Positions 1-9,079 of a stretch of 30,049 nt of DNA are shown here, in pieces; the stretch's first letter is position 1; the number at the start of each line of letters is the position of its first letter. The stretch lies in NCBI GenBank assembly GCA_023229135.1, contig JALNZT010000043.1, positions 1 through 30,049 of the forward strand, in the 5' to 3' direction. A program made the translations under genes and the position numbers. The notes below the pieces were generated by a model that was given only the letters and a program-made list of their open reading frames with translations, did not search any database and was not told the origin of the DNA. This stretch comes from Bacteroidales bacterium (lineage in GTDB: Bacteria; Bacteroidota; Bacteroidia; Bacteroidales; F082).

Positions 1-56
1 GCTACCAGTATAACCATTATCCCGGCATAACGAAAGATATAAGCATTACTATACAT
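1..56 (-). CDS. nqrC: Na+-translocating NADH:quinone reductase subunit C, N-terminal fragment
   Basis: On the minus strand an ATG at 54-56 opens a frame that runs off the left edge. It encodes about 18 residues beginning MYSNAYIFRYAG and then a hydrophobic IMVILVA stretch. NqrC has a short cytoplasmic N-terminus of the type SNxYxxxYA followed by one transmembrane helix, and later a periplasmic domain with covalently bound FMN, which lies outside this window. Order and strand (nqrA, nqrB, then this, 27 bases after the nqrB stop) match the conserved nqrABCDEF operon. The call rests on position plus the N-terminal pattern; the fragment is too short to prove alone. Confidence 0.8.
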   Translation of the reverse strand, partial: MYSNAYIFRYAGIMVILV

Positions 57-83
57 AACTTAATTTTTTTCTCGTTTATAAAC

Positions 84-1229
84 TCAGGCCAACACAGCCT
101 TAGCACGTTTGAGTCGTTTTTTGATATTTGATTGAACAACGTTGTAGTCAATCAATGGCGCAAATACGTTCATCAGCAAGATAGAAAGCATCATCCCTTC
201 AGGATAAGCTGGGTTGAAAACACGAATCAAGACGGCAATAAAGCCAATTAAAAATCCATAGATTAGCTTGCCTCTGTTGGTCTGTGATGCCGAAACAGGA
301 TCGGTTGCCATAAACACGGTTCCGAAAGCAAAGCCGCCCATGATCAAATGCTGATAAGCCGGGATATCCATATAGGCGTTAGCTCCCCAAAGGTTGAATA
401 ACCAGCCCATCACCAGCCCGCCGCCGATAACGGAAAGCATTATGCGTAAGCTTCCAATGCCCGTGGCTACCAGCACTATAGCACCTAAAATGATTGCCAG
501 CGTTGAGGTTTCACCAATACTTCCGGGAATCGTTCCGAGGAACATGGACCAGTCTGATGGCATATTGTCGGCATCTAAAACCAGCAAATGTCCTAGTGGT
601 GTGGCTCCTGAGAATGCATCAGCTTTTTCTGCGATCCAAACTTTGTCGCCCGACATTTCTGAAGGATAGGCAAAGAAAAGGAAAGCACGGGCTGTAAGTG
701 CGGGGTTCAGGATGTTCATGCCTGTGCCGCCAAAAACTTCTTTTCCGATTATCACCGCGAAAGCTGTAGCGACAGCTACCATCCACAGGGGTACATCAGG
801 CGGCATCACCAAAGGTATCAGCATACCCGAAACCAAAAAACCTTCGTTAACTTCGTGTCCACGAGATTGCGCAAAAGCAAATTCAATGCCCAGACCAACC
901 ACGTAGGAAACAACAATAACGGGCAGTACTTTAAGTAGTCCGAATACAACCATTGGCCAAAAATCGGGTGCCATTCCATTGGAGATAAAATGCTGATATC
1001 CCACATTCCAAATACCGAAAAGTAAGGCCGGAATCATAGCCAGTACCACAATAATCATGGTGCGCTTCATGTCGATGGCATCGCGAATATGAGCACCACT
1101 TTGGGTAACTTTGTCCGGAACAAACAAAAATGTTTCGAAAGCATCGAATGTTGATTCGAGCTTTTCAAACTTACCTCCTTTTACAAAATGGGGCTTTTGT
1201 TTGTCGATAAAATCACGTAAAAGCTTCAT
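84..1229 (-). CDS. nqrB: Na+-translocating NADH:quinone reductase subunit B
   Basis: This is the membrane subunit of the sodium-pumping NADH:quinone oxidoreductase, which passes electrons from NADH to menaquinone while exporting Na+. The 381-residue product has a soluble N-terminus (about 1-54) followed by many hydrophobic segments, as in the NqrB/RnfD family. The SGAT motif at residues 207-210 is the site where FMN is bound through a phosphoester to the threonine (T210 here). The GKEVFGGTGMNILNPAL stretch (about 162-178) is also typical. It starts 23 bases after the nqrA stop and is followed 27 bases later by nqrC, so it is the second gene of the operon. Length is close to the family norm (about 380-415). 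No oddity seen. Confidence 0.96.
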   Translation of the reverse strand: MKLLRDFIDKQKPHFVKGGKFEKLESTFDAFETFLFVPDKVTQSGAHIRDAIDMKRTMIIVVLAMIPALLFGIWNVGYQHFISNGMAPDFWPMVVFGLLKVLPVIVVSYVVGLGIEFAFAQSRGHEVNEGFLVSGMLIPLVMPPDVPLWMVAVATAFAVIIGKEVFGGTGMNILNPALTARAFLFFAYPSEMSGDKVWIAEKADAFSGATPLGHLLVLDADNMPSDWSMFLGTIPGSIGETSTLAIILGAIVLVATGIGSLRIMLSVIGGGLVMGWLFNLWGANAYMDIPAYQHLIMGGFAFGTVFMATDPVSASQTNRGKLIYGFLIGFIAVLIRVFNPAYPEGMMLSILLMNVFAPLIDYNVVQSNIKKRLKRAKAVLA

Positions 1230-1252
1230 TATTAACTATTATTTTATTTTTT

Positions 1253-2614
1253 TTAACTCATTTCCTTCCGCATCAGGTCAAGGCCTTTGCGCACAATTTC
1301 CTGAATATTGGTTTTTGAAGTATCAATCACTTCGCACAAGGCAAAATCTTCTTCGTCCACCTCGTAAATACCCAAATTTTCCATCAGGTCGATGTCTTCT
1401 ACCATTATAGCTTTGATAAGCTGTAGCGGATAAATATCAAAAGGAAATACCTTTTCAAACTCTCCCGTCATCACTAAAGCACGATGCCCACCGTGATAAT
1501 TGGTGTCTAAACGGTATTTCTTGTTTTTAAATAAAAAGCTTGGATAGGATCGCGACATGCTGAATTTATTAAATCCGGGTAGTGCCCAGCCAAACAACTC
1601 GAAGTAGTTTCCTTCAGGTATCACAGTCAACTGATTGTGGTAAAAAGACAAATAGCCATCCAGGTCAATTTGTTTGCCGGTGAGCACGTTGCCGCTAATG
1701 TAGCGCTTTTCAACCGTTGTAACATTGCCTTTTACCAGCGGCTCAATGGCAGCGCCTATCTTGGTCTTGTAATAGGCCGGGCGCATAACTTCTGATCCGG
1801 TGAGTGCAATAATTCGCGTGGCATCAAACTTTCCGGTAAGGAAAAGCCTGCCAATGGTGAGCACATCTTGTGGGTATAGATACCACACCACCTCGCCTTT
1901 GTTAAGGGGCGAAATTTTATTGATTTGCACACCAACATTGCCGGAGGGATGTGGGCCTGAAAACGCGTTTATTTCAACTCCTTTCGTTTGGGTAAAAACC
2001 TTTGAAGAAGTTGAGTCAGCATCAACGTTCAGGTGAACCTTACCTTCGGTGAGTTTCAGCAGCGCATCAATGCCGGTCTGAAAAGCTTCACCCTGCCCGT
2101 GTACAATAAAATCGTTGTCGGGAGCCAGCGGAGCTGAGTCGAAAGTGGAAATGAAAATTGCTTTGGGCTTATCGCTCGGATTCGCAATAATAGAGTAGGG
2201 GCGCTGCCGAATAAATGGCCACACACCGCTCTCAATGAGCTTTTTCACTACCGCGTCGCGGCTTAGTTTTGCAGGGTTTTCTGCCTTAAAGTCGATGGCT
2301 TCTTCTTTGCCATCGGCCTCAATTTTAATCGCAAGTAAAATCCGCTTCGGACCACGTTTTACCTCCTTAACCTTACCACTTACACTTGACGTAAACAAGA
2401 TATTGTCCCTGTATTTATCTACATATAAGGGTGTTCCTGCTTTAACAAGATCACCTTCTTTGACGAGCATTTTGGGGAACACGCCAATAAAGTCGATAGG
2501 TTTGATGGCAAACTGATCCGTGACATGATCTTTGATTGTTTTCTCGGCTTCGCCTATCATCTTGATATCGAGGCCTTTTTTAATTTTTGTGACGGTTGAC
2601 ATATCTACCTTCAT
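1253..2614 (-). CDS. nqrA: Na+-translocating NADH:quinone reductase subunit A
   Basis: First gene of the nqr operon and a peripheral cytoplasmic subunit of the sodium-pumping NADH:quinone oxidoreductase. The 453-residue product has the NqrA N-terminal signature (TKIKKGLDIKMIGEAEK) and typical inner blocks such as FIGVFPKMLVKEGDLVKAGTPLY, which is split here only by the family's usual barrel-sandwich fold, and WPFIRQRPY at about 152-160. Two ATGs are possible. The first is at 2612-2614. The second, at 2600-2602, gives MSTVTKIKKGLDI, matches the usual family N-terminus better, and has an AAGG a few bases upstream. The longer form is reported, but the shorter start is quite possible. I see no perfect TAnnTTTG box upstream on this strand; the closest is TATATTCG at 2685-2692. 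Confidence 0.95.
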   Translation of the reverse strand: MKVDMSTVTKIKKGLDIKMIGEAEKTIKDHVTDQFAIKPIDFIGVFPKMLVKEGDLVKAGTPLYVDKYRDNILFTSSVSGKVKEVKRGPKRILLAIKIEADGKEEAIDFKAENPAKLSRDAVVKKLIESGVWPFIRQRPYSIIANPSDKPKAIFISTFDSAPLAPDNDFIVHGQGEAFQTGIDALLKLTEGKVHLNVDADSTSSKVFTQTKGVEINAFSGPHPSGNVGVQINKISPLNKGEVVWYLYPQDVLTIGRLFLTGKFDATRIIALTGSEVMRPAYYKTKIGAAIEPLVKGNVTTVEKRYISGNVLTGKQIDLDGYLSFYHNQLTVIPEGNYFELFGWALPGFNKFSMSRSYPSFLFKNKKYRLDTNYHGGHRALVMTGEFEKVFPFDIYPLQLIKAIMVEDIDLMENLGIYEVDEEDFALCEVIDTSKTNIQEIVRKGLDLMRKEMS

Positions 2615-2766
2615 TCATATTTAAATATTACGCAAAGAAACGAATTAAATCTTTTGGCTGGAAGATGTTTTAAGTAAAAAAGTACGAATATAAGTATTTC
2701 TTGGTCAATAGATTTTTTGATCTACATCAACAAACAAGATGTTTTCTATATATTTGAACTTTTATC

Positions 2767-2796
2767 TGTGAAAAATAAAACATTTTGGTAAATTTG
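2767..2796 (+). promoter_or_regulatory. Candidate Bacteroidota sigma-A promoter for the T9SS plug gene
   Basis: TAAATTTG at 2789-2796 fits the TAnnTTTG -7 box exactly. TGTG at 2767-2770 is a 3/4 match to the TTTG -33 box with an 18-base spacer, the same spacing seen at both tRNA promoters in this window. The predicted start near 2803 leaves a 5' leader of roughly 25 bases. A second exact TAnnTTTG (TATATTTG, 2749-2756) lies upstream but lacks a correctly spaced -33 element. Confidence 0.5.
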
Positions 2797-2826
2797 TTTA
2801 GCCGTTTTATGCTAAAATCCTAATCC

Positions 2827-4131
2827 ATGAAATCACTCTATCAACCTGGTTTGTATAGCCTTTTTATTGCTTTGTCTCTTGTTTTTCTATCTCAGACTTT
2901 CGTAGCTCAAAACCTTGAATCTATTGAGTTTAGTAATAAAACCTACAATGAAAACATTCAGACTGTTTTGTTGCATCCAGTGGATGACCCCCTATTGGAG
3001 CCAGTGGTTTTGCTTTCTGATCAAACCGAGAAACTGAAACTCTCGTTCGATGTGATGGGCGATTATGCCTACACCTATAATTACACTGTTATTCATTGCA
3101 CACATGACTGGAAGCCTTCCAGCCTGCAAAAGATGGAATATGTTTCGGGTTTTGAGGAAGAAAGAATTGACCAATACCGTTTTTCGCTCAACACCCTGAC
3201 ACCTTATGTGCATTATGATGTTTTCCTGCCGGGATCGCAGATGCAGCTCACCAAATCCGGTAATTATCTTTTGGTGGTTTACGGGGAGAGCCTTGCTGCC
3301 GATCAGCTTTTGTTTACCCAAAGATTTATGGTTGCAGATCCGCATGTTTCTATTGCTGCCAGCATACCGCAATATGCCCGAAAGCTTTCGGTGGCGCGCG
3401 AAATGCAACAGGTTGACATCAAGATAAATGCTCCAAATGTGTTTTTTGTTAATGCACAAGAGGCTGTAAATGTAGTCATTAAACAAAATTACCGTTGGGA
3501 TAATGCTGTAACGGGCCTCAAGCCGAACTATGTTTATCCTGATCAGCTGAGCTTTGAATATGAAGATAAAACACTTTTTGACGGAGGAAATCAGTTCAGG
3601 CATTTTGATATGAAAAGTTTCCGTTACCAGGCCGAAAATATTGAAAGAATTATCCAAGAACCGGATTATTTTACCGTTAGACTGTATCCTGATAAGCGAC
3701 GCGTTTTTCTGGATTATATCTCAGAAATTGATATTTATGGACAAAAATTGATCAAAGCCCGCAATGACCAAGACACGGATATTGAAGGCGATTACGCCTG
3801 GGTAGAATTTTTCTTGGAAGCTAACGCACCTTTTACACACGAAGATGTTTATGTGATTGGCGCTTTGAACAATTATATCCTGGATGCCAAAAATAAACTT
3901 ACCTATAATTTCAAGCGCAAAGGCTATCAGGGCGCTATCTTTTTGAAGCAAGGCTATTACGATTATATATACGGTATAGCCGAAAAAGGGAAAAATAAAG
4001 CTACAGTGGCTCCAATTGAGGGCAATCACTGGGATACTAATAACTTATATACAATTTATTGTTACTATCGCAAACCCGGGACTTCGTACGATCAATTAGT
4101 AGGCCTGGCTGAAATTCCCGCTCATCCATAG
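2827..4131 (+). CDS. Type IX secretion system plug protein (DUF5103 family)
   Basis: A 434-residue secreted or periplasmic protein. An N-terminal signal peptide (about 1-28, ending FVAQ) is followed by a DUF5103-type first domain at about 29-140, with recognisable blocks such as NENIQTVLLHP, YNYTVIHCTHDW and DVFLPGSQMQLTKSGNYLL. A second beta-rich region runs to the C-terminus. In the Flavobacterium SprA translocon, a protein of this family closes the channel from the periplasmic side when PorV is absent, hence the name plug. The gene stands alone with its own candidate promoter, divergent from nqrA. Other T9SS parts in the window (PorT, a sorting-domain cargo) support a working system. The family call is from memory of its conserved blocks, not from a search. 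Confidence 0.82.
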   Translation: MKSLYQPGLYSLFIALSLVFLSQTFVAQNLESIEFSNKTYNENIQTVLLHPVDDPLLEPVVLLSDQTEKLKLSFDVMGDYAYTYNYTVIHCTHDWKPSSLQKMEYVSGFEEERIDQYRFSLNTLTPYVHYDVFLPGSQMQLTKSGNYLLVVYGESLAADQLLFTQRFMVADPHVSIAASIPQYARKLSVAREMQQVDIKINAPNVFFVNAQEAVNVVIKQNYRWDNAVTGLKPNYVYPDQLSFEYEDKTLFDGGNQFRHFDMKSFRYQAENIERIIQEPDYFTVRLYPDKRRVFLDYISEIDIYGQKLIKARNDQDTDIEGDYAWVEFFLEANAPFTHEDVYVIGALNNYILDAKNKLTYNFKRKGYQGAIFLKQGYYDYIYGIAEKGKNKATVAPIEGNHWDTNNLYTIYCYYRKPGTSYDQLVGLAEIPAHP

Positions 4132-4209
4132 TTGTCTAATATTGGGAAGGCTTACCTGATTGGATAAAGTGTAAGATGCTATAACTAAATTACATAATAA
4201 TTACGGCAC

Positions 4210-4217
4210 TAGCTTTG
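4210..4217 (+). promoter_or_regulatory. Candidate -7 box for the LruC lipoprotein gene
   Basis: TAGCTTTG is an exact TAnnTTTG match, 27 bases before the start codon at 4244. No convincing TTTG -33 element is found 18-22 bases upstream, so this is only half of a promoter. Confidence 0.35.
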
Positions 4218-4243
4218 ATCTATGAAAATTAAAACCTGTTAAA

Positions 4244-6274
4244 ATGAAAAAAATAATTACATTTTTTATCCTTAGTTTCCTACTTACGGCTTTTATGAGC
4301 TCCTGCTCAAAAAATTCGGACAAACCGGATGATAAGCCGGCAAGCTCGATGGAGGATTTAATTATTCCGACAGGATTTAATTGGTCAACCACACAAGCTG
4401 CACGTTTTCAGGTAACAGCCCTGGACAACCAGAACAATCCGCTTGAAGGTGTGAAAATTGAAATCCTGTCCGATGATCCGGAAAGTGGTGGAAAGTTAAT
4501 CGTAAGCGGAACGACCAATGAATCAGGTGTTTACGCTATCGACTATCAGGTGCCTTCCTATTACAGCAGCTTATACGTGGCTACTGATTACCTGGGCTTG
4601 GTAAACCTGACTCAGGTGAACCTTGACAGCCAGGGTTTTGAGTTGGTTTTGGGCGGAAAGAAGATCGTTCCCATGTTCAAATCACTGCTCAGTCCGGCTT
4701 CCGATGGTTTTTATAAATATATGGGCGGTTATAATAGCCGGGGCGTTCCTGATTACCTGGAACCCGAAAATGATCCCATAACGGCAGATTTTTTGGATGA
4801 TATCAACAATACATTACCCGAACGCGTGCGGCTTGATGAATCGCATCCCGAGTACTTTTTTGATGTGTATGACCATAATTTGAACCTGATAGAAACCTGC
4901 GATGTGTGGGTAACTTTTATCACGGAAGGTGCCGGCTATAAAAACGTGTTGGGCTATTATACTTACGAAACAGGAAATGCTCCGCAAAATCCTCGGGATA
5001 TTGATTTTATAAATATTATTTACCCAAATATTTCGCTTGAAGGTTCTGGTGGTGGATTACAGAGCGGCAACAAAGTCTATCTCGGACGTTTCAATGCCAA
5101 TACTACAATTAGCTGGGCTTTAATTGCTGATGGCTGGAATGGCAGCGAGGTCGTAGATAAGCGCTGGACGGTTTATTCCAACAAGAATTTGAACCCTGCA
5201 ACAGATCCCGATTTAAAACAACAGACTGTGTTGCTTTACGATCCAGGGCGCGAAAGGCTGCTACTTGGTATCGAAGACATCCGCCGGGATAGCAGGGACT
5301 GCGATCACGACTTTAATGATGCCGTGTTTTATGTAACCGCAAATCCGATTCAGGCTATTGATGTTACTGAACTGCCCATAGTTGACTATACCGGTGACGA
5401 CAGAGATGGCGATGGTATCCCGGATAATTTTGACGACTACCCGGATGATCCCGAAAGAGCCTTTAATAACTTTTTCTTCACCGAAGGCGATTTTGGTACG
5501 CTGGCTTATGAAGATTTATGGCCCTATCGTGGCGACTACGACTTTAACGATGCCGTTATCGACTACAATTTCAACCAGGTTACCAATGGTAATAATGCCT
5601 TGGTCGAACTGAATGCCACTTTTATATTACGTGCACATGGCGCCTTTTTCCACAATGGATTTGGTATTGAGCTTCCGCTTCAGGCTGCTGATATCGAAAG
5701 TGTTGAAGGAACTGTTTTAAGTAACAATTATATCAGCCTGAATGGCAATGGAACAGAAGCCGGACACTCAAAAGCAGTGGTGATAATGTGGGACGATTCT
5801 TACGAAATTTTAAGCCCTGCCTACAGCGGAATCGGTGCTAATACTAATCCTGGAGTACCATTCCAGGTTCCTGATACGATGAATGTGAACATCAAACTAA
5901 CTAATCCGGTGCCAATAAACCAAACCGGTGTTCCACCTTACAATCCTTTTATTATTGTTGACGGGCAGCGCGGTGTAGAGGTGCATTTACCCAATAAGCC
6001 ACCCACGGCATTGGCTGATTTAAGTTTAATTGGCTCTGGCGATGATGATAGTGATCCTACGAATAACCGCTATTACAAAACTCAGGAGAATCTGCCCTGG
6101 GCCATCAATATCGTTGAAAAGTTTGCCTATCCTATCGAAAAATCGGAAATCATCAAAGCCCACCTCAAATTTGCCGAATGGGCAGAAAGTGGCGGAAGCT
6201 TGTACCCTGACTGGTATAAAAATGAATCAGGCTATCGCGATAACACCTTCATTTATCAGGAACAAAGTGAATAG
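4244..6274 (+). CDS. LruC domain-containing lipoprotein
   Basis: A 676-residue surface or periplasmic lipoprotein. The N-terminus is a lipoprotein signal peptide with the lipidated cysteine at residue 21 (lipobox MSSC). A beta-sandwich, CarboxypepD_reg-like segment with QNNPLEGVKIEIL follows at about 45-125. A DUF4114-like segment (LLLGIEDIRR...DHDFNDAVFYV) lies at about 338-365. An acidic thrombospondin type 3-like linker (DGDGIPDNFDDYPDDP, about 388-403) probably binds Ca2+. The C-terminal LruC/DUF4842 domain runs from about 406 to 664, with TEGDFGTLAYEDLWPYRGDY followed by DFNDAV. Function is unknown; LruC was first named in Leptospira. It is monocistronic, with a -7 box upstream and a strong terminator downstream. 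Family identity is secure on motifs; any adhesin-like role would be inference. Confidence 0.85.
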   Translation: MKKIITFFILSFLLTAFMSSCSKNSDKPDDKPASSMEDLIIPTGFNWSTTQAARFQVTALDNQNNPLEGVKIEILSDDPESGGKLIVSGTTNESGVYAIDYQVPSYYSSLYVATDYLGLVNLTQVNLDSQGFELVLGGKKIVPMFKSLLSPASDGFYKYMGGYNSRGVPDYLEPENDPITADFLDDINNTLPERVRLDESHPEYFFDVYDHNLNLIETCDVWVTFITEGAGYKNVLGYYTYETGNAPQNPRDIDFINIIYPNISLEGSGGGLQSGNKVYLGRFNANTTISWALIADGWNGSEVVDKRWTVYSNKNLNPATDPDLKQQTVLLYDPGRERLLLGIEDIRRDSRDCDHDFNDAVFYVTANPIQAIDVTELPIVDYTGDDRDGDGIPDNFDDYPDDPERAFNNFFFTEGDFGTLAYEDLWPYRGDYDFNDAVIDYNFNQVTNGNNALVELNATFILRAHGAFFHNGFGIELPLQAADIESVEGTVLSNNYISLNGNGTEAGHSKAVVIMWDDSYEILSPAYSGIGANTNPGVPFQVPDTMNVNIKLTNPVPINQTGVPPYNPFIIVDGQRGVEVHLPNKPPTALADLSLIGSGDDDSDPTNNRYYKTQENLPWAINIVEKFAYPIEKSEIIKAHLKFAEWAESGGSLYPDWYKNESGYRDNTFIYQEQSE

Positions 6275-6299
6275 TTGAAAATTGTTGAATGCAGCAGTT

Positions 6300-6325
6300 A
6301 AAAAGCCGGTAATGCCGGCTTTTTT
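6300..6325 (+). terminator. Rho-independent terminator after the LruC gene
   Basis: AAAAAGCCGG (6300-6309) pairs perfectly with CCGGCTTTTT (6315-6324) around a 5-base loop and ends in a T run, 26 bases after the stop codon. The A and T tracts also make it usable on the other strand. Confidence 0.88.
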
Positions 6326-6360
6326 CGTGCCAGTGTTTTTTTGTGTGATGCCAGCGTAGA

Positions 6361-6390
6361 TTTCTTTTGCCGAAAATTAATGTAATTTTG
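6361..6390 (+). promoter_or_regulatory. Candidate promoter for priA
   Basis: TAATTTTG (6383-6390) is an exact TAnnTTTG box and TTTC (6361-6364) is a 3/4 match to TTTG with the 18-base spacer used elsewhere in this window. The predicted start near 6396 gives a leader of about 10 bases before the ATG at 6407. Confidence 0.5.
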
Positions 6391-6406
6391 ACCATATTTT
6401 TCAACC

Positions 6407-8905
6407 ATGACACGACAAGCCCGAAAGACTTTATTTGCAGAAATGATTATCCCGCTGCCAGTTCCCGGGACTTTCACCTACCGAATTCCATATGAGCTTA
6501 ATGAGGTGGTAAAGGTAGGACAGCGTGCTATCGTGCAGTTTGGGAGAAAAAAAGTACTTGCCGGCCTTATAAGTCAGTTGCATGAAGAGATCCCATCGAA
6601 TTTTAGTCCAAAATATATTCTTGGATTGCTGGATGAAAATCCGGTAATATTTCCATTGCAGCTCGAATTTTGGGCGTGGATGAAACAATATTATATGTGT
6701 CATATCGGCGAGCTGATGCAGGCTGCGCTGCCTTCGGCACTCAAACTAAGCAGCGAATCACTGATCACACTTTCGCAATCTTATCAACCAGATGCGCAGA
6801 CGCTTAATGAGCATGAGTTTCAGATTGTGGAAGCCCTCGAGCTGCAAGGTAAACTCACTTTGACAGAGGTAAGCCAAATTTTGGGCTTCCAAAAAGTGAT
6901 GCCTTTGATCAAAAACATGATAGACAAGAAGATGATCGTCATGGAAGAAGATCTCAAGGAAAAATACCACGAAAAAACCGAGAAATTTGTACGGCTTTTG
7001 CCAGAAATGAAATCTGATGAAGCCATGCAGCAGCTGATGGATCAATTGGAAAAAAGGGCTTATAAGCAGCTCGAAATTGTGTTGGCATTTCTCAGTCATC
7101 CTGCCGAAGAAGGCCAGGAGAAAGAAGTTTCGCAGCAGCTTTTGCTTAAAAAATCCAATGCTTCACACGCGCAGCTAAAAGCCCTGGCGGAAAAGGGCGT
7201 TTTTGAAATTTTCGAGAGGACTATAAGTCGCCTTACACGCTACGCCGCCAACAGTTCGCCCGATACCATTTTGCTTGCTCCAAATCAGCAGCTGGCACTC
7301 GAACAAATTAAGCAACGTTTCACAGAAAAAGCGGCGGTTTTGCTGCATGGCGTTACCTCCAGCGGCAAAACCGAGATTTATATCAAGCTTATTGATGAAC
7401 ACCTGAAAAGGGGAGAGCAGGTACTTTTTCTGTTGCCCGAAATTGCCCTTACCACCCAAATTATTCAACGGCTCAAAGGCTTTTTTGGCGAGCAGCTTGG
7501 CGTGTATCACTCCCGCTACAACCCGCACGAAAGAGTGGAAATTTGGCAGGATGTGCTGAAATTTGATCCCGAAAAACAGAGCACCACACATCAATTGGTT
7601 ATCGGGCCGCGTTCCGCTTTGTTTCTGCCTTTTAAAAAACTTGGACTGATTATCGTTGACGAGGAACACGATAATTCATACAAACAATTTGACCCATCGC
7701 CACGCTACCACGCCCGTGATGCCGCGCTGATGCTGGCACGTATGCACGGTGCAAAAGTATTGCTGGGTTCGGCCACGCCTGCCTACGAAAGCTATTTCAA
7801 TGCCAAAACAGGGAAATATGGTTTGGTAGAAATCAACGAACGATACGGCGGAATACAACTGCCGGCTATCGAGATTGTTAACCTGCGTGAAGAAAAGAAA
7901 CGTAAAACGATTCAATCGCATTTTAGCAGGCCGCTGATGTTGCAAATGGCAGAAGCCATCAAAAAGCAGGAACAGGTGATTTTATTTCAAAACAGAAGGG
8001 GTTTTGCCCTGCGGCTGGAATGCGACGAATGCAACTGGATGCCCGAATGTCGTCATTGCGATGTCACTTTAATTTATCATAAAAGTCAGCGGATGTTGCG
8101 CTGCCACTATTGCGGCTATGCCGTTGAAGTGCCGGCTGAATGTCCTGAATGTAAAAGCACGGCACTTAGGATGCACGGTTTTGGAACCGAAAAAGTACAA
8201 GACGAACTGCAACTACTGATGCCCGATGCCCGCATTGGCCGACTGGATATGGATACCACACGCAGCAAGTTTGGTTTCCAACAAATCATCGAAGCCTTTG
8301 AAGAGCATAAAACTGATATTTTAGCTGGCACACAAATGGTTACCAAAGGGCTTGATTTTGATCGCGTGAGTATTGTGGGTATTTTAAATGCTGATAATAT
8401 GCTTTCTTATCCTGATTTTAGATCACACGAACGCAGCTATCAACTGATGGCACAGGTAAGTGGTCGTGCCGGAAGAAAAAATAAGCAGGGTAAAGTAATT
8501 ATCCAAACGCATCAGCCAGGTCATCAGGTATTAAGAGATGTGATTGATAATAATTATAAAGAACTGTTTGAACGTCAATTGCTTATCAGAAATCAATATC
8601 AGTATCCACCCTATTACCGGCTGATTTTGATCCGGCTAAAACACCGCGACGCGCACAAGTTAAACGTGGCTGCCAGCGACTTGGCTTTGATGCTGCGCGA
8701 AGTTTTTGGTAAAAATCTGTTAGGACCTGAGTTTCCAATGATTTCAAGGATTAGAAACCTGTATATCAAACATATCTTGCTCAAGTTTGACCGGCGCGCA
8801 CATGCCGTAGAGCTTAAAGAACAACTGCTGAAAAAACTGTCCAGCTTCAGTGGCAATGTCGATTATAAATCAGTTATTGTTCAAATTGATGTTGATCCGC
8901 AGTAA
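6407..8905 (+). CDS. priA: Primosomal protein N' (replication restart helicase PriA)
   Basis: A superfamily 2 DNA helicase that reloads the replisome at collapsed forks. The 832-residue protein has the 3' DNA-binding domain (PLPVPGTFTYRIP near residue 17, VGQRAIVQFGRKKVLAGLI), a winged-helix region, and the helicase core. Walker A is GVTSSGKTEIY with K321 and T322; the DEEH box is at 418-421. The family-specific zinc region carries eight cysteines at 539, 542, 548, 551, 566, 569, 579 and 582. The helicase motif with QVSGRAGR and the C-terminal domain follow. All catalytic and metal residues are present and the length is slightly above the usual 700-830. It is transcribed alone between two outer-membrane genes. 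The ATG at 6407 is set by the conserved N-terminus and the adjacent promoter. Confidence 0.97.
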   Translation: MTRQARKTLFAEMIIPLPVPGTFTYRIPYELNEVVKVGQRAIVQFGRKKVLAGLISQLHEEIPSNFSPKYILGLLDENPVIFPLQLEFWAWMKQYYMCHIGELMQAALPSALKLSSESLITLSQSYQPDAQTLNEHEFQIVEALELQGKLTLTEVSQILGFQKVMPLIKNMIDKKMIVMEEDLKEKYHEKTEKFVRLLPEMKSDEAMQQLMDQLEKRAYKQLEIVLAFLSHPAEEGQEKEVSQQLLLKKSNASHAQLKALAEKGVFEIFERTISRLTRYAANSSPDTILLAPNQQLALEQIKQRFTEKAAVLLHGVTSSGKTEIYIKLIDEHLKRGEQVLFLLPEIALTTQIIQRLKGFFGEQLGVYHSRYNPHERVEIWQDVLKFDPEKQSTTHQLVIGPRSALFLPFKKLGLIIVDEEHDNSYKQFDPSPRYHARDAALMLARMHGAKVLLGSATPAYESYFNAKTGKYGLVEINERYGGIQLPAIEIVNLREEKKRKTIQSHFSRPLMLQMAEAIKKQEQVILFQNRRGFALRLECDECNWMPECRHCDVTLIYHKSQRMLRCHYCGYAVEVPAECPECKSTALRMHGFGTEKVQDELQLLMPDARIGRLDMDTTRSKFGFQQIIEAFEEHKTDILAGTQMVTKGLDFDRVSIVGILNADNMLSYPDFRSHERSYQLMAQVSGRAGRKNKQGKVIIQTHQPGHQVLRDVIDNNYKELFERQLLIRNQYQYPPYYRLILIRLKHRDAHKLNVAASDLALMLREVFGKNLLGPEFPMISRIRNLYIKHILLKFDRRAHAVELKEQLLKKLSSFSGNVDYKSVIVQIDVDPQ

Positions 8906-9079
8906 ATGATGCCAAAATGCCTGTTTTTTTAACCGTTCACTGATTTTATGAATTTTTTAGAAAACAAATAAATATTTTTACGGCTTTGGTTGTTGATATA
9001 AATAATACTTCGTTACGAAAACATTTTCCAACCCTTCGCACGCTATCAAAATCAAAGCCGTTAAATCTAGAATTATTTT

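Noticed and set aside
2992..3657. 221-codon minus-strand frame inside the T9SS plug gene
   Set aside because: Antisense shadow of a strongly supported secreted-protein gene; no promoter or family resemblance.
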